Assembly (NCBI GenBank): GCA_900552265.1
Contig: URZE01000007.1
Span: 1 to 64,000 of the forward strand
Direction of reading: 5' to 3'
Source of the DNA: an uncultured Oscillospiraceae bacterium
GTDB lineage: Bacteria; Bacillota; Clostridia; Oscillospirales; Acutalibacteraceae
Length of the DNA: 64,000 bases
In this document: positions 15,815-27,267 of the stretch, piece by piece
Numbering within the stretch: the first letter of the stretch is position 1
Layout: each line of letters begins with the position of its first letter
Made by a program: the position numbers and the translations under genes
Notes under the pieces: generated by a model
What the model was told of the DNA's origin: nothing
Databases searched by the model: none
The model's input: the letters and a program-made list of their open reading frames with translations, nothing else

Positions 15815-17035
15815 TTAAAGAGATATTTTCTTGTAAACTTTTTTACCTTTTTTAATAACAATGCCTTTTTTTATTGATTCATTGTCTACAATATACGCCG
15901 TATCGTCAATTTTTTTTCCATCAATTGAAATTCCTCCTTGAGAAATTAATCTTCTGGCTTCGCTTTTTGATGATGCAAGACCTGATTCGGTCAATACAAG
16001 TAGAAGTTCGGTGGAATTTTCTGATAATTTTTCTTTTGGGAATTTAAATAAGGGTACTTCGGAATTTAAATTTTTGTTTCCAAAAAGGGAGCGAGCGGTT
16101 TTCATTGATTTTTCGGCTTCTTCTTCTCCGTGGACGAGTTTTGTTATTTCGTATGCAAGCTTTTCTTTGGCTTTGTTAATATCACTTCCCGATAATTTTT
16201 CATATTCTTTTATTTCTTGTACGGGAATAAAAGTTAACATTTTCATACAATTTGTAACGTCCTTGTCGTCAACGTTTCTCCAGTATTGATAAAATTCGTA
16301 AGGAGAAGTACGGTTAGCATCAAGCCAAAGAGCACCTTTTTCGGTTTTACCCATTTTTTTGCCTTCACTCGTGGTGAGAAGTTTAAATGTAAGACCGTAA
16401 ACTTCTTTTTTATCGCATCTTCTTACAAGTTCTACTCCGCCTATAATATTGCTCCACTGGTCATCTCCTCCCAGTTCAAGTTTGCAACCGTATTCTCTGT
16501 TTAGAACTAAGAAATCGTAACTTTGCATTATCATGTAATTGAGTTCAAAAAAAGTCAATCCTCGTTCCAAACGCTGCTTATAGCACTCGGCTGCCAACAT
16601 TCTGTTTACTGAAAAATGAACGCCTATTTCTCTTAAAAATTTTATGTAATTCAAATCCATAAGCCAGTCGGCATTGTTTACAACTAAAGCTTTACCCGGA
16701 TTCAAATCCAAAAACTTTGAAGCTTGCCTTTTAAAACATTCCACATTGTGATTTATAATTTCCGGAGTAAGCATTTTTCTCATGTCGGTTTTTCCGGATG
16801 GATCTCCTATAAGTCCGGTACCGCCGCCGAAGAGTATTATAGGAATATGTCCGGCCTTTTGAAGTCTTGCCATGATCATAAGCTGGACAAAATGTCCTAC
16901 ATGTAATGAATCGGCAGTAGGTTCAAATCCGATATAAAAAGGTACTTTTTCTGTATTTAAGAGTTTTTTGACTTTTTCTTCATTTGTTACCTGGGCGATA
17001 AGTTCTCGAGAGGAAAGTTCTTCATAAATGTCCAT
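15815..17035 (-). CDS. tyrS: Tyrosine-tRNA ligase
   Basis: Cytoplasmic class I synthetase that charges tRNA-Tyr, 406 residues, a normal TyrRS length. The HIGH-type signature appears as DSLHVGHFVQL (about residue 43-53), the KMSKS-type as GKKMGKTE (about 227), tyrosine-pocket residues in YDFLVLNREYGCKLELGGDDQW, and a C-terminal S4 RNA-binding domain (about 340-400). It has a good ribosome binding site (AAAAGGTGA) and its own terminator. It is transcribed divergently from rpoB. I saw no T-box in the 300 bases upstream, although many Firmicute tyrS genes have one. Confidence 0.97.
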   Translation of the reverse strand: MDIYEELSSRELIAQVTNEEKVKKLLNTEKVPFYIGFEPTADSLHVGHFVQLMIMARLQKAGHIPIILFGGGTGLIGDPSGKTDMRKMLTPEIINHNVECFKRQASKFLDLNPGKALVVNNADWLMDLNYIKFLREIGVHFSVNRMLAAECYKQRLERGLTFFELNYMIMQSYDFLVLNREYGCKLELGGDDQWSNIIGGVELVRRCDKKEVYGLTFKLLTTSEGKKMGKTEKGALWLDANRTSPYEFYQYWRNVDDKDVTNCMKMLTFIPVQEIKEYEKLSGSDINKAKEKLAYEITKLVHGEEEAEKSMKTARSLFGNKNLNSEVPLFKFPKEKLSENSTELLLVLTESGLASSKSEARRLISQGGISIDGKKIDDTAYIVDNESIKKGIVIKKGKKVYKKISL

Positions 17036-17123
17036 AAAACGTCACCTTTTAAAAAAAATAAATAAGAAAATGCTCTAAATATCTTACAATTTAAAATAAA
17101 AATATTTAAAGCATGGATTTTAC

Positions 17124-17152
17124 TTGACACACGCTGTAAAATGCGATAAAAT
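17124..17152 (+). promoter_or_regulatory. Strong promoter driving rpoB-rpoC
   Basis: TTGACA at 17124-17129, 17-base spacer, TAAAAT at 17147-17152. The transcript would start near 17159, about 215 bases before the rpoB start, leaving a long untranslated leader with no named motif. Confidence 0.75.
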
Positions 17153-17373
17153 ACTATACTGCATTGTAATATGTATAACATATTAAAATCATTCCTATGG
17201 TATCACAGGTTTATTGTAAAATCAAGTAAAATAAAACAAGTGAATATAGTTGGGAAGTGTATTAACTGATTCTGGATTAATACATTTTTGTGCTGTATTT
17301 GTGCATGAATAATTGTTTTATTTGGTTTGTTTTAATTCAAACGTTAAAAAAATGAATGGAGTGTTTTAAATCT

Positions 17374-20300
17374 ATGGTAAATGTCAAACCGCTGCAGCTT
17401 GGGAAGACAACCAGAATGAGCTTTTCCAAAATCGACGAAGTAATAAAACTTCCGCACCTTTTGGAAATTCAAAAAAATTCTTACAATTGGTTTTTGCAAG
17501 AAGGTTTAAAAGAAGTTTTTAAAGATGTGTCCGGTATAACGGATTACACGGGAAATCTTGTTTTGGACTTTACCGATTACACCATGGATGTTAATCACCC
17601 TACTTACGATATAAATGAGTGCAAAGAACGAGATACTACATACGCTGCGGCCTTGAGAGTTACCGCACGTCTGCTCAATAAAGAAACCGGTCAAGTCAAA
17701 GAATCAGATGTTTTCATGGGAGAGTTCCCCATAATGACTGACAGTGGAACTTTCATTATAAATGGTGCTGAACGTGTCGTAATTTCGCAGTTGGTTCGTT
17801 CTCCGGGCGTCTATTTCAAAATGGAGTACGATAAAACCGGTAAAGAACTTTTCAGTTCAACGATAATTCCGAACCGCGGAGCATGGTTGGAGTACGAAAC
17901 CGATTCCAATGATATTTTGTATGTAAGAATAGATAAAAATAGGAAAATACCTCTTACAACTTTCATAAGAGCTTTGGGACTCGGTACTGATGCTGAGATA
18001 ACGGAGTATTTCGGTGAAGATGAGCGTATTTTGGCAACTCTCGAAAAAGATGCATGCAAAAACATGGAGGAAGCACTTTTCGAGGTATATAGAAAACTTC
18101 GTCCAGGTGAACCGCCTACATTGGAAAATTCTCAGGCACACATAAATTCTTTGTTATTTGATGCGAGAAGATATGATCTTTCACGTGTGGGAAGGTATAA
18201 ATACAATAAAAAGCTTGCCATTTCTCACCGTATTAAAGGTCAAGAACTTTCCAGACCGATTCCGAATCCGCTTACAGGTGAAATTATTGCGGATGTTGGA
18301 GAAATTATTTCCGAGGAAAAAGCTTTAGAAATAGAAAATGCCGGTATTTGTATGGCATACATCAAAAAAGACGGAAACGAAATAAAGATTATATCTAACG
18401 GAATGGTTGATATAAATGAGTTTTTGGACTTTGATGCAAAAAAAGAATGCGATATCAGAGAAAAAGTAAGATTTAGCATTTTGTGCGATATTCTTGAGTC
18501 ATGTGAGACCGAAAAAGATCTTAAAATTGCGATTAAAAACAGAAAAGACGAACTTATTCCAAAACACATAATAATAGACGATATATTTGCCTCGATAAAT
18601 TATATGACTTGTTTAACTCATGGTGTAGGAGTGACTGATGATATTGACCATTTGGGAAACAGGAGAATACGTTCTGTAGGAGAACTTCTTCAAAATCAGG
18701 TAAGAATAGGATTTTCAAGACTTGAAAGAGTAATAAGAGAGAGAATGACTCTCCAAGCTCAGGATCTTGAAGTAATTACTCCTAACGCTCTCATTAATAT
18801 CAGACCTATAGTTGCTGCGATAAAAGAGTTTTTTGGTTCATCACCGCTTTCACAATTCATGGATCAAACGAATCCTCTTTCTGAATTGACTCATAAACGT
18901 CGTTTGTCGGCTTTGGGACCGGGAGGACTCTCAAGAGACCGTGCCGGATTTGAAGTTCGTGACGTTCACTACAGTCACTATGGACGTATGTGCCCGATTG
19001 AAACCCCAGAAGGCCCGAATATAGGATTGATTTCCTATCTTTCAACTTTTGCAAGAGTAAATGAGTACGGGTTTATAGAGGCACCGTTCAGAAAGGTTGA
19101 CAAGACAACAGGAAAAGTTACTTCCGAAGTAGTTTACATGACAGCCGACGAAGAAGATGATTATATAGTTGCGCAGGCAAATGAGCCTTTGGATGAAGAG
19201 GGACGTTTTGTTCATGCAAAAGTAAACGGAAGATACCGGGATCAATTTGTAGAAGTTGAACGTTCGCAACCGGATTATATGGATGTATCTCCGAAAATGG
19301 TAGTTTCTGTTGCAACTGCTATGATTCCTTTCCTTGAAAACGATGACGCAAACCGTGCATTGATGGGTTCAAACATGCAGAAACAAGCTGTTCCGCTTTT
19401 AAAAAGTGAGGCACCCATAGTGGGAACCGGCATTGAGTATCAGGCCGGAGTGGATTCAGGGGTTTGCATTTTGGCTAAAGAAGATGGAGAAGTTTTAAGT
19501 GTAAGTGCAGATAAAATAGTTGTCAGATATAATTCAGGTAGAAATGAAAGATTCAATCTTATAAAATTTGCTCGTTCGAACCAAAGTACATGTGTAAATC
19601 AGGTTCCTATTGTTTCAGTAGGCCAGAAATTTGTAGCTGGAGAAGTTCTCGCAGATGGTCCTGCAACAGATAAAGGTGAGATAAGTCTTGGAAAGAATGC
19701 CTTAATCGGATTTATGACATGGGAAGGATACAACTACGAAGACGCAGTATTAATAAGTGAGAAAATAGTAAGAGAAGATGTTTATACTTCCATTCATATA
19801 GAAGAATATGAAATGGAATCGAGAGATACCAAACTTGGCCCCGAAGAAATTACACGTGATATTCCAAATGTCAACGAAGATTTGCTTCGTGATTTGGATG
19901 AAGACGGAATTATAAGAGTCGGTGCTGAAGTTCGTGCCGGAGATATTTTGGTAGGAAAAGTAACTCCGAAAGGAGAAACAGAGCTTACAGCAGAAGAAAG
20001 ATTGCTTAGAGCGATTTTTGGAGAAAAAGCAAGAGAAGTGAGAGACACTTCACTTCGTGTTCCGCATGGTGAATATGGCATAGTTGTTGATGTTAAAGTA
20101 TTTACACGTGAAAACAGTAAAGATGAACTTTCTCCGGGAGTAAATAAAGTTGTAAGATGTTATATTGCACAAAAGAGGAAGATTTCCGTAGGAGATAAGA
20201 TGGCAGGACGCCACGGTAATAAGGGTGTTGTGTCGAGAATTCTTCCTGTTGAAGATATGCCATTCTTGCCTGATGGTACTCCGCTTGATATAGTTCTTAA

Positions 20301-21072
20301 TCCGCTTGGTGTTCCTTCACGTATGAACATCGGTCAGGTTTTAGAAGTTCACTTGGGATATGCAGCTAAAGCACTTGGATGGAAAATTGCCACACCGGTA
20401 TTTGATGGAGCTCATGAAGATGATATATTCCAATGCCTTAAAGATGCGGGATACAGTGAAACAGGAAAGATGTGGCTTAAAGACGGTAGAACCGGTGAAT
20501 ATTTTGACAATCCTGTAACTGTTGGATATATGTATTATCTTAAACTTCACCATTTGGTTGATGATAAAATTCATGCTCGTTCGACAGGTCCGTATTCTCT
20601 CGTTACGCAGCAACCTCTTGGAGGTAAAGCGCAGTTCGGAGGTCAACGTTTCGGAGAAATGGAAGTTTGGGCTTTAGAAGCGTATGGAGCTGCATATACA
20701 TTGCAAGAAATTCTTACAGTTAAATCTGACGATGTTGTTGGTAGGGTTAAGACTTACGAAGCAATAGTTAAGGGTGAAAATATTCCTAAACCTGGAATAC
20801 CTGAATCTTTCAAAGTTCTCATAAAAGAATTGCAATCAATGGGACTTGATTTGTCTATTCTTGATAAAGATAACAACGAAATAGATCTTAAGAGAGATTT
20901 TGATGAAGAAGAAGATACAGGTCTTACCATAGAGAAAGATATTCTTGGTCCTGAAGTAATGACTAATGATAGTAAGGAAAGTTATGGAATAGAGAATTCC
21001 GAAGGGGAGAGCCTTGAAGAGGACGATATTGATTCTGATTTTGAAGAAGATATCGATGACGAAGAATTTTAA
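17374..21072 (+). CDS. rpoB: DNA-directed RNA polymerase subunit beta
   Basis: Core catalytic subunit of RNA polymerase, 1232 residues, with the usual domain order: protrusion and lobes, the rifampicin-binding cluster ([16 protein letters not shown] then LSALGPGG), the fork ([14 protein letters not shown]), the flap, and the hybrid-binding and clamp ends ([12 protein letters not shown]). The rifampicin-cluster residues look like the sensitive type. The C-terminus has a long acidic tail (about residues 1165-1232), longer than in Bacillus. I start at the ATG at 17374 ([11 protein letters not shown]) rather than 17356, which overlaps the GGAGTG. rpoC follows 93 bases later. rplJ-rplL are not directly upstream, where tyrS stands instead. 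Confidence 0.98.
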   Translation: MVNVKPLQLGKTTRMSFSKIDEVIKLPHLLEIQKNSYNWFLQEGLKEVFKDVSGITDYTGNLVLDFTDYTMDVNHPTYDINECKERDTTYAAALRVTARLLNKETGQVKESDVFMGEFPIMTDSGTFIINGAERVVISQLVRSPGVYFKMEYDKTGKELFSSTIIPNRGAWLEYETDSNDILYVRIDKNRKIPLTTFIRALGLGTDAEITEYFGEDERILATLEKDACKNMEEALFEVYRKLRPGEPPTLENSQAHINSLLFDARRYDLSRVGRYKYNKKLAISHRIKGQELSRPIPNPLTGEIIADVGEIISEEKALEIENAGICMAYIKKDGNEIKIISNGMVDINEFLDFDAKKECDIREKVRFSILCDILESCETEKDLKIAIKNRKDELIPKHIIIDDIFASINYMTCLTHGVGVTDDIDHLGNRRIRSVGELLQNQVRIGFSRLERVIRERMTLQAQDLEVITPNALINIRPIVAAIKEFFGSSPLSQFMDQTNPLSELTHKRRLSALGPGGLSRDRAGFEVRDVHYSHYGRMCPIETPEGPNIGLISYLSTFARVNEYGFIEAPFRKVDKTTGKVTSEVVYMTADEEDDYIVAQANEPLDEEGRFVHAKVNGRYRDQFVEVERSQPDYMDVSPKMVVSVATAMIPFLENDDANRALMGSNMQKQAVPLLKSEAPIVGTGIEYQAGVDSGVCILAKEDGEVLSVSADKIVVRYNSGRNERFNLIKFARSNQSTCVNQVPIVSVGQKFVAGEVLADGPATDKGEISLGKNALIGFMTWEGYNYEDAVLISEKIVREDVYTSIHIEEYEMESRDTKLGPEEITRDIPNVNEDLLRDLDEDGIIRVGAEVRAGDILVGKVTPKGETELTAEERLLRAIFGEKAREVRDTSLRVPHGEYGIVVDVKVFTRENSKDELSPGVNKVVRCYIAQKRKISVGDKMAGRHGNKGVVSRILPVEDMPFLPDGTPLDIVLNPLGVPSRMNIGQVLEVHLGYAAKALGWKIATPVFDGAHEDDIFQCLKDAGYSETGKMWLKDGRTGEYFDNPVTVGYMYYLKLHHLVDDKIHARSTGPYSLVTQQPLGGKAQFGGQRFGEMEVWALEAYGAAYTLQEILTVKSDDVVGRVKTYEAIVKGENIPKPGIPESFKVLIKELQSMGLDLSILDKDNNEIDLKRDFDEEEDTGLTIEKDILGPEVMTNDSKESYGIENSEGESLEEDDIDSDFEEDIDDEEF

Positions 21073-21079
21073 TAATATC

Positions 21080-21108
21080 GAGAATGAGGTGCCGTCAAAG
21101 GCATTCTC
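21080..21108 (+). promoter_or_regulatory. Hairpin between rpoB and rpoC
   Basis: Stem GAGAATG/CATTCTC with a 15-base loop, followed by ATTTTCG. The U tract is weak, so it is more likely an RNA-processing or stabilising hairpin than a full terminator, since rpoC needs read-through. Confidence 0.5.
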
Positions 21109-21165
21109 ATTTTCGTGGTGTTTGTCAAAAATGCATGTTTATAATAAATCTTAAGGGGTTGCGGT

Positions 21166-24100
21166 ATGGATTTTAATATTTTTGAATCAATAAAGATAGG
21201 CTTAGCCTCTCCCGAAAAAATCAGAAGTTGGTCATACGGAGAAGTTAAAAAGCCCGAAACCATAAACTACAGAACGCTAAAACCTGAAACCGACGGGTTG
21301 TTTTGTGAGCGTATATTCGGACCGCAGAAAGATTGGGAGTGCCACTGCGGAAAATATAAAAGAATCAGATATAAAGGTAAAGTTTGTGATAGATGCGGAG
21401 TAGAAGTAACGAGGTCAAAAGTGCGCCGTGAACGCATGGGTCATATAGAACTTGCTGCACCTGTATCTCACATTTGGTATTTTAAGGGTATTCCTTCAAG
21501 AATGGGTCTTGTTCTTGATATGTCTCCAAGAATGCTTGAAAAAGTTTTGTATTTTGCACTGTACGTAGTTATAGATTCCGGTAATGTCAGGGAGCTTAAT
21601 GATCAACAATTCTTAACTGAAAAAGAATACAGAGATATGCGTGAAAAATATGAAGATGACTTCGAGGCCGGAATGGGAGCTGAAGCTATTAAGAAGCTTC
21701 TGGAAAAAATAAATTTGGAAAATTTGTCAAACGACCTTAAAGAAGAACTTGTTACGGCGAGTGGTCAAAAGAAGATAAGATTGCTTAAACGATTGGAAGC
21801 GGTAGAAGCTTTCAGAATGTCAGGAAACCGTCCTGAATGGATGATTTTAGACGTTCTTCCGGTAATTCCACCGGATTTGCGTCCAATGGTTCAGCTTGAT
21901 GGAGGAAGATTTGCGACTTCCGATTTAAATGATTTGTATAGACGTGTAATAAACAGAAACAATCGTCTTAAAAGACTTATGGATTTGGGAGCGCCCGATA
22001 TCATCATAAGAAATGAAAAGAGAATGCTTCAGGAGTCAGTTGATGCACTTATAGACAATGGACGTCGGGGCCGACCTGTTACCGGTCCGAATAATAGACC
22101 TTTAAAATCTCTTTCGGATATGCTTAAGGGTAAACAGGGACGATTCAGACAGAATTTGCTCGGAAAGCGTGTCGACTATTCAGGAAGATCTGTTATAGTT
22201 GTAGGACCCGAACTGAAAATATATCAGTGCGGACTCCCGAAGGAGATGGCTTTAGAGCTGTTTAAACCTTTTGTTATGAAAAGACTTGTTGAAATTGGAG
22301 TAGTAAGCAATATTAAAGCTGCGAGAAAAGCCGTAGACAGATGTCGTCCGGAAGTTTGGGACGCACTGGAAATAGTAATTAAAGGACATCCGGTATTGCT
22401 CAACCGTGCTCCTACTCTTCATAGACTTGGTATACAGGCATTTGAACCTGTTTTGGTTGAAGGTCGTGCACTTAAATTGCACCCACTTGTATGTTCTGCT
22501 TATAACGCCGACTTCGACGGAGACCAGATGGCTGTTCACGTTCCTCTTTCGGCAGAAGCTCAGGCTGAGGCAAGATTTTTGATGCTTTCGTCAGGAAACC
22601 TTTTAAAGCCTTCGGACGGACGTCCTGTAACGGTTCCGACGCAAGATATGGTTTTGGGTTCATATTATTTGACTTTGGATAAAGCAGGAGAACCCGGAGA
22701 AGGAAAAGTTTTCAAAGACTTTAATGAAGTTTTGATGGCATACGATGCCAAAGATGTCGGACTTCACGCAAGAATAAAAGTTAGACGTAATTTCAAAGGT
22801 AGAGTCAGATTAATTGAAACGACTCCGGGAAGAATAATATTTAATCAATCTATACCGCAAGATTTAGGATTTGTCGATCGCACTGATCCCGAAAAAGAAG
22901 CGGATTTGGAAATAGACTTTTTAGTAGGTAAGAAACAACTTGGAAACATAGTAGATGCTTGTATAAAAGTTCACGGCACTCAAGTCACATCTGAGATACT
23001 TGATAAAATCAAAGCATTGGGATATAAATATTCAACCCGAGGTGCGATTACAATAGCAGTAGGTGACGCAGTTATACCTCCGGCCAAAAAGGACATTTTA
23101 GCGGAAGCTGAGAAAAATATAGATTCGATTGTTAAAGATTTTAGACGTGGTCTTATGTCTGACCAAGAAAGAAAAGGTCACACTCTTAAAATTTGGGAAA
23201 GAGCAACTGATGACGTTTCGAGGGCGTTGCAAGCAAACCTTGACAGATACAATCCTGTATTTATGATGGCTGATTCCGGAGCTCGTGGTTCTATGAGTCA
23301 GATAAGACAGCTTGCCGGTATGCGTGGACTTATAGCCAATGCCTCAGGTACTACTATAGAAATTCCTATCAGAGGTAACTACCGTGAAGGTCTTAATATA
23401 TTGGAATACTTTATTGCATCACGTGGTGCAAGAAAAGGTTCTGCAGATACAGCTTTGCGTACAGCTGACTCCGGATATCTTACACGTCGTCTGGTTGACG
23501 TTTCTCAGGAAATTATTATCAGGGAAGACGACTGCGGCGCAGTTAAAGGTATTACCGTATTTGAAATCAAAGATGGTAAAGAATCAATTGAAAGTCTTGA
23601 AGAACGCTTGATAGGAAGATATTTGTGTCATGATTTCGTTGATGCAAATACTAAAGAAGTTTTGGTTTCGAAAGATAAACTTATGGATCATAAAGATGCC
23701 GAAATTATAATTTCTAATGGAGTACAAAGAATTGAAATTCGTTCAATTCTCAATTGTAAGTCCAAACAAGGTGTATGTAAAAAATGTTACGGTTCCAACC
23801 TTGCAAACGGTGCTCCGGTTGCAGTAGGTGAGGCAGTAGGAATAATTGCTGCTCAGTCTATAGGTGAACCCGGTACACAGCTTACGATGAGAACGTTCCA
23901 TACAGGTGGTATTGCAAGTTCTGAAGATATAACTCAAGGTTTGCCACGTGTTGAAGAATTGTTTGAAGGACGTAAACCTAAACGTTTGGCTATTATAAGC
24001 GAAATAAAGGGAATTGTACGTTTTGAAGAAGTTAAGAAAAATCGTAATGTTATTGTTTTTGATGAAGAAACAGGTGACGAAAAGAATTATCTTATTCCTT

Positions 24101-24720
24101 TTGGTTCGAGAGTTTGCGTTGAAGAAGGTCAGATTATAGAGGCAGGAGATATGATAACCGAAGGTTCTGTAAATCCTCATGACGTTCTTGCTATAAAAGG
24201 ACCGGAAGCTGTTGAAGCATATCTTATCCAAGAAGTTCAAAGAGTTTACAGAATGCAGGGCGTTGATATTAACGATAAACATATAGAAGTTATTGTCCGA
24301 CAAATGATGCAAAAAGTTCGTGTAGATGAAGCCGGAGATACTGATTTACTTGAAAATTCTGTTGTTGATAAAGCTGAATTCCTCAGAGCTAACGACAAAA
24401 TCAAGGCAAGGAAAGAAGCCGGTGAAACAGAACTTGAAGAAGCGTATTGTACTCCTATACTTTTGGGAATTACAAAAGCCTCACTTGCTACGGATTCGTT
24501 CTTGTCTGCGGCGTCGTTCCAGGAAACTACCCGAGTACTTACCGAAGCGGCTATAAAAGGAAAAGTTGATCCGCTTATCGGTCTTAAAGAAAATGTAATT
24601 ATAGGTAAACTGCTCCCCGCAGGAACGGGAATTCATCGCTATAGAGATGTTCGTATAGAAAAAGTTAATGACAAAAACAAAATTCCTAAAGCAGAAGATA
24701 GTTTAAATTTAGCGGAATAA
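21166..24720 (+). CDS. rpoC: DNA-directed RNA polymerase subunit beta'
   Basis: Large catalytic subunit of RNA polymerase, 1184 residues. The N-terminal zinc ribbon is present (CHCGKYKRI...CDRC, about residues 59-80), as are the active-site NADFDGDQ with its three Mg-binding Asp (about residue 446-453), the bridge helix and trigger loop, and the second zinc site (four Cys around CKKCYG). No large lineage-specific insert is apparent, as usual for Firmicutes. It is the last gene of the rpoBC unit; a near-perfect 12-base terminator stem follows directly. Confidence 0.98.
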   Translation: MDFNIFESIKIGLASPEKIRSWSYGEVKKPETINYRTLKPETDGLFCERIFGPQKDWECHCGKYKRIRYKGKVCDRCGVEVTRSKVRRERMGHIELAAPVSHIWYFKGIPSRMGLVLDMSPRMLEKVLYFALYVVIDSGNVRELNDQQFLTEKEYRDMREKYEDDFEAGMGAEAIKKLLEKINLENLSNDLKEELVTASGQKKIRLLKRLEAVEAFRMSGNRPEWMILDVLPVIPPDLRPMVQLDGGRFATSDLNDLYRRVINRNNRLKRLMDLGAPDIIIRNEKRMLQESVDALIDNGRRGRPVTGPNNRPLKSLSDMLKGKQGRFRQNLLGKRVDYSGRSVIVVGPELKIYQCGLPKEMALELFKPFVMKRLVEIGVVSNIKAARKAVDRCRPEVWDALEIVIKGHPVLLNRAPTLHRLGIQAFEPVLVEGRALKLHPLVCSAYNADFDGDQMAVHVPLSAEAQAEARFLMLSSGNLLKPSDGRPVTVPTQDMVLGSYYLTLDKAGEPGEGKVFKDFNEVLMAYDAKDVGLHARIKVRRNFKGRVRLIETTPGRIIFNQSIPQDLGFVDRTDPEKEADLEIDFLVGKKQLGNIVDACIKVHGTQVTSEILDKIKALGYKYSTRGAITIAVGDAVIPPAKKDILAEAEKNIDSIVKDFRRGLMSDQERKGHTLKIWERATDDVSRALQANLDRYNPVFMMADSGARGSMSQIRQLAGMRGLIANASGTTIEIPIRGNYREGLNILEYFIASRGARKGSADTALRTADSGYLTRRLVDVSQEIIIREDDCGAVKGITVFEIKDGKESIESLEERLIGRYLCHDFVDANTKEVLVSKDKLMDHKDAEIIISNGVQRIEIRSILNCKSKQGVCKKCYGSNLANGAPVAVGEAVGIIAAQSIGEPGTQLTMRTFHTGGIASSEDITQGLPRVEELFEGRKPKRLAIISEIKGIVRFEEVKKNRNVIVFDEETGDEKNYLIPFGSRVCVEEGQIIEAGDMITEGSVNPHDVLAIKGPEAVEAYLIQEVQRVYRMQGVDINDKHIEVIVRQMMQKVRVDEAGDTDLLENSVVDKAEFLRANDKIKARKEAGETELEEAYCTPILLGITKASLATDSFLSAASFQETTRVLTEAAIKGKVDPLIGLKENVIIGKLLPAGTGIHRYRDVRIEKVNDKNKIPKAEDSLNLAE

Positions 24721-24730
24721 TAAAAATAAA

Positions 24731-24764
24731 GAATCGGTATAAGTTTTTATACCGGTTCAGTTTT
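24731..24764 (+). terminator. Terminator of rpoBC
   Basis: Stem GAATCGGTATAA/TTATACCGGTTC (one G-U pair) with a short loop, followed by AGTTTTAT. Confidence 0.85.
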
Positions 24765-24806
24765 ATGTTATAGGTTTGAAAAAATATTAATTTAAGGAAA
24801 GATTTT

Positions 24807-26132
24807 ATGAATAAAAAAATTGGTATAATTTTAGCTGCGATATTTATATTTTTTAATATTGTTTCTGTAAATGCAGCAATGTTTTATGAAGAACCTCTGG
24901 ATTGTGCTGCGGTTTACGTTGTGAATAAAAGTACAGGTATGCCTATAGTTGAAAAAAATATACACGAAAAAAGAAGTCCTGCTTCTCTTACTAAAATGAT
25001 GACGTATATAATTGCCTCTGAAAGTTGTGAAAATCACGATATTAAAGTAAAAGTAAAAAAAGAAGTTCTTGATTTGGTTGATCCCGAAAGTTCAGGAGTT
25101 AAGCTCAAAGACGGTGAAGAAATTACACTTCATAATTTGTTTAACTGTATGCTCATATGTTCCTCCGGAGATGCGGCAATGGTAGTAGCGGATTACGTAG
25201 GTGGAGGGAGTGTGGAAAATTTTGTAAGTAAGATGAATGAAAAGGCCAAAGTTCTTGGTTGTACAAGTACTAATTTTGTAAATCCTGATGGTTTTTATAA
25301 TAAAGATCAGTATACCACTGTTGAGGATATGTATAAAATAACAAAATTTGCGATGGAATTTCCTGAATTTATGGGTATCGTTTCAAAAACTGAATGTAAT
25401 GTTTTTGGGGACGACAGAGACCCGATAATTACTACAAATAAAATGATAGATATAAAACGTGGCGGAGAGTATTATTACCCCTACGTAAAAGGTATAAAAA
25501 CGGGATATTGTCAAGAAGCGGGAAGATGTCTGGCTTCATATGCGGAAAAAGGTGAAAATGCATATATAAGTATAGTAATGGGTGGTTCCACGATAGATGA
25601 AAATGGTATTAAAATAGAAAAAAATATGGCTATGTCAGATACAAAAAAGATATATTCATGGGCATTTGAAAATCTTAAAACTTTAAAACTTTATCCTAAA
25701 GAATTTCCGATAGCTGAAGTAAATCTCGAATATGTGTGGAAGCATGATAAACTTTTACTGGTTCCCGATTCAGATTTTTCGCTTAATTTACCTTTAACGG
25801 CAAAAAAAGAGGACATTTCAATTAAAGTAACTGCTCCCAATTCAATAAAAGCTCCTGTAGAAAAAGGTGATGTAATAGGTAATGCTGAGGTGTTTTATTT
25901 AGGTCAAAAAGTAGGAGAATTCAATGCTGTTTCTGATTCCACTTTTAAAAAAAGTTATATTCTGGTAATTTTTAAGGGTTTGGAATCGGTAATAAAATCT
26001 CCTGTAGTCATACTTTTGTTGATTGTGTTTTTAATATTTGTATTCTTATATGTTATTGCTCTAATAAAAGAAAATAAAAAAATGAGAAGAAAAAACAAAG
26101 TAAAAAAATTCCCGAAAAATCACAATCGTTAA
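24807..26132 (+). CDS. D-alanyl-D-alanine carboxypeptidase (S11 family, DacF/PBP5-like)
   Basis: Membrane-bound penicillin-binding protein that trims the terminal D-Ala of peptidoglycan stem peptides, 441 residues. A signal peptide (1-23) is followed by the catalytic domain with SxxK as SLTKMM (about residue 59-62) and KTG in GIKTGYC (about 232). The second motif, normally Ser-x-Asn, reads CSSGDAA, so the Asn position is Gly; clostridial relatives often have Cys or another small residue there. A beta-rich C-terminal domain (about 300-385) and, unusually, a C-terminal transmembrane helix with a Lys/Arg-rich cytoplasmic tail (about 393-441) replace the amphipathic anchor of PBP5. Confidence 0.9.
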   Translation: MNKKIGIILAAIFIFFNIVSVNAAMFYEEPLDCAAVYVVNKSTGMPIVEKNIHEKRSPASLTKMMTYIIASESCENHDIKVKVKKEVLDLVDPESSGVKLKDGEEITLHNLFNCMLICSSGDAAMVVADYVGGGSVENFVSKMNEKAKVLGCTSTNFVNPDGFYNKDQYTTVEDMYKITKFAMEFPEFMGIVSKTECNVFGDDRDPIITTNKMIDIKRGGEYYYPYVKGIKTGYCQEAGRCLASYAEKGENAYISIVMGGSTIDENGIKIEKNMAMSDTKKIYSWAFENLKTLKLYPKEFPIAEVNLEYVWKHDKLLLVPDSDFSLNLPLTAKKEDISIKVTAPNSIKAPVEKGDVIGNAEVFYLGQKVGEFNAVSDSTFKKSYILVIFKGLESVIKSPVVILLLIVFLIFVFLYVIALIKENKKMRRKNKVKKFPKNHNR

Positions 26133-26220
26133 TTTTTAAATCAAAATTTTGCGATAAGAATATTACCCCGACGGTTATGCATATAAATTTGTATGTAGAA
26201 TATAAACTGGAGGGCGTAAA

Positions 26221-27168
26221 ATGATAGACTTTTGTCCTGAGGGACGGTTAACGGATAGTTTTGAAAATAAAAATTATTTGTCTTGTTTTGAAAATTTGTT
26301 GGAAGCTTATACGAATCAAGCCATAGTGGAAGCGAAAGCTATAGTTTGTGATAACAAACATAATCTTATCGTTGACTTGGGGTTTATGAAAGGAATTATT
26401 CCACGTGAAGAAGGTGCTATAGGGATAAGGGAAGGAACTGTTCGAGATATAGCAGTTATATCCAAAGTCAATAGACCGGTTTCATTTGTAATTACAGGTT
26501 TTGGGCACGATAATAACGGAAATGATATTGCAATCTTATCTCGTAGAAAAGCTCAAGAGATATGCGTGGAAAAATATATTTCCAAACTTGTTCCTGGGGA
26601 CGTCATTACAGCTAAAGTCACTCACATGGAAAGTTTTGGAGTGTTTGCAGATATAGGCTGTGGAATAATATCGTTTTTACCGATTGATACTATTTCAGTA
26701 TCTCGAATTTCTCATCCTAAGGAACGTTTTTGTGTAGGAATGGATATAAGAGCTGTGGTTAAAAGTCTTGAAAACGGTCGAGTCAATTTAACTCATAAAG
26801 AGCTTTTGGGCACATGGCAAGAAAATGCCGATATGTTTGCAATAGGAGAAACAGTTGGAGGAATAGTTCGTTCGGTTGAAGACTATGGTATTTTCGTGGA
26901 ATTAACGCCGAATTTGGCAGGTCTTGCTGAGCCTCGAGAGGGAGTAGCTGAAGGCAGTAGAGCAAGTGTATATATAAAGAATATTGTACCGGAAAAAATG
27001 AAAATAAAACTTGTTATAATAGATGTATTTGAGTCATGTGAATCAACTCCAGGAGTAAAATATTTTTATAATGAATCTCATATGGATAAGTTTCTTTATT
27101 CGCCCGAAAATAGTATAAAAGTAATTGAAACAAATTTTTCTCATTGTCCCAGTTATACTTTGGTATAA
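26221..27168 (+). CDS. S1 RNA-binding domain protein
   Basis: A 315-residue cytoplasmic protein with at least two S1/OB-fold repeats: residues 115-190 (GDVITAKVTHMESFGVFADI) and 205-260 (GETVGGIVRSVEDYGIFVEL), and a more diverged one near 35-100. Such proteins bind single-stranded RNA. It resembles a shortened ribosomal protein S1 homologue seen in Clostridia, but is not the ispH-fused form. Specific ribosome association is not proven. The start has a good GGAGGGCG site 4-5 bases upstream. It is a single gene ending at a shared terminator with nifJ. Confidence 0.85.
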   Translation: MIDFCPEGRLTDSFENKNYLSCFENLLEAYTNQAIVEAKAIVCDNKHNLIVDLGFMKGIIPREEGAIGIREGTVRDIAVISKVNRPVSFVITGFGHDNNGNDIAILSRRKAQEICVEKYISKLVPGDVITAKVTHMESFGVFADIGCGIISFLPIDTISVSRISHPKERFCVGMDIRAVVKSLENGRVNLTHKELLGTWQENADMFAIGETVGGIVRSVEDYGIFVELTPNLAGLAEPREGVAEGSRASVYIKNIVPEKMKIKLVIIDVFESCESTPGVKYFYNESHMDKFLYSPENSIKVIETNFSHCPSYTLV

Positions 27169-27235
27169 AAAGTTCCCATCGATTAAACTATTGATTACGG
27201 TAGGCTTGGTAATAAATTTTTTATAAAAGTAAAAA

Positions 27236-27256
27236 CCTCTCAGAAAAAATGAGAGG
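27236..27256. terminator. Bidirectional terminator between the S1 gene and nifJ
   Basis: Stem CCTCTCA/TGAGAGG with a 7-base loop; CTTATTTTTTAT on the plus side, and a GTTTTTACTTT-type run on the minus side. Confidence 0.85.
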
Positions 27257-27267
27257 CTTATTTTTTA

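Noticed and set aside
17036..17373. T-box riboswitch before tyrS
   Set aside because: Read on the minus strand, no conserved T-box or terminator/antiterminator pair is present.
23743..24312. 189-codon minus-strand open frame within rpoC
   Set aside because: Phe/Tyr/Asn-rich composition of an antisense shadow; rpoC is intact over it.
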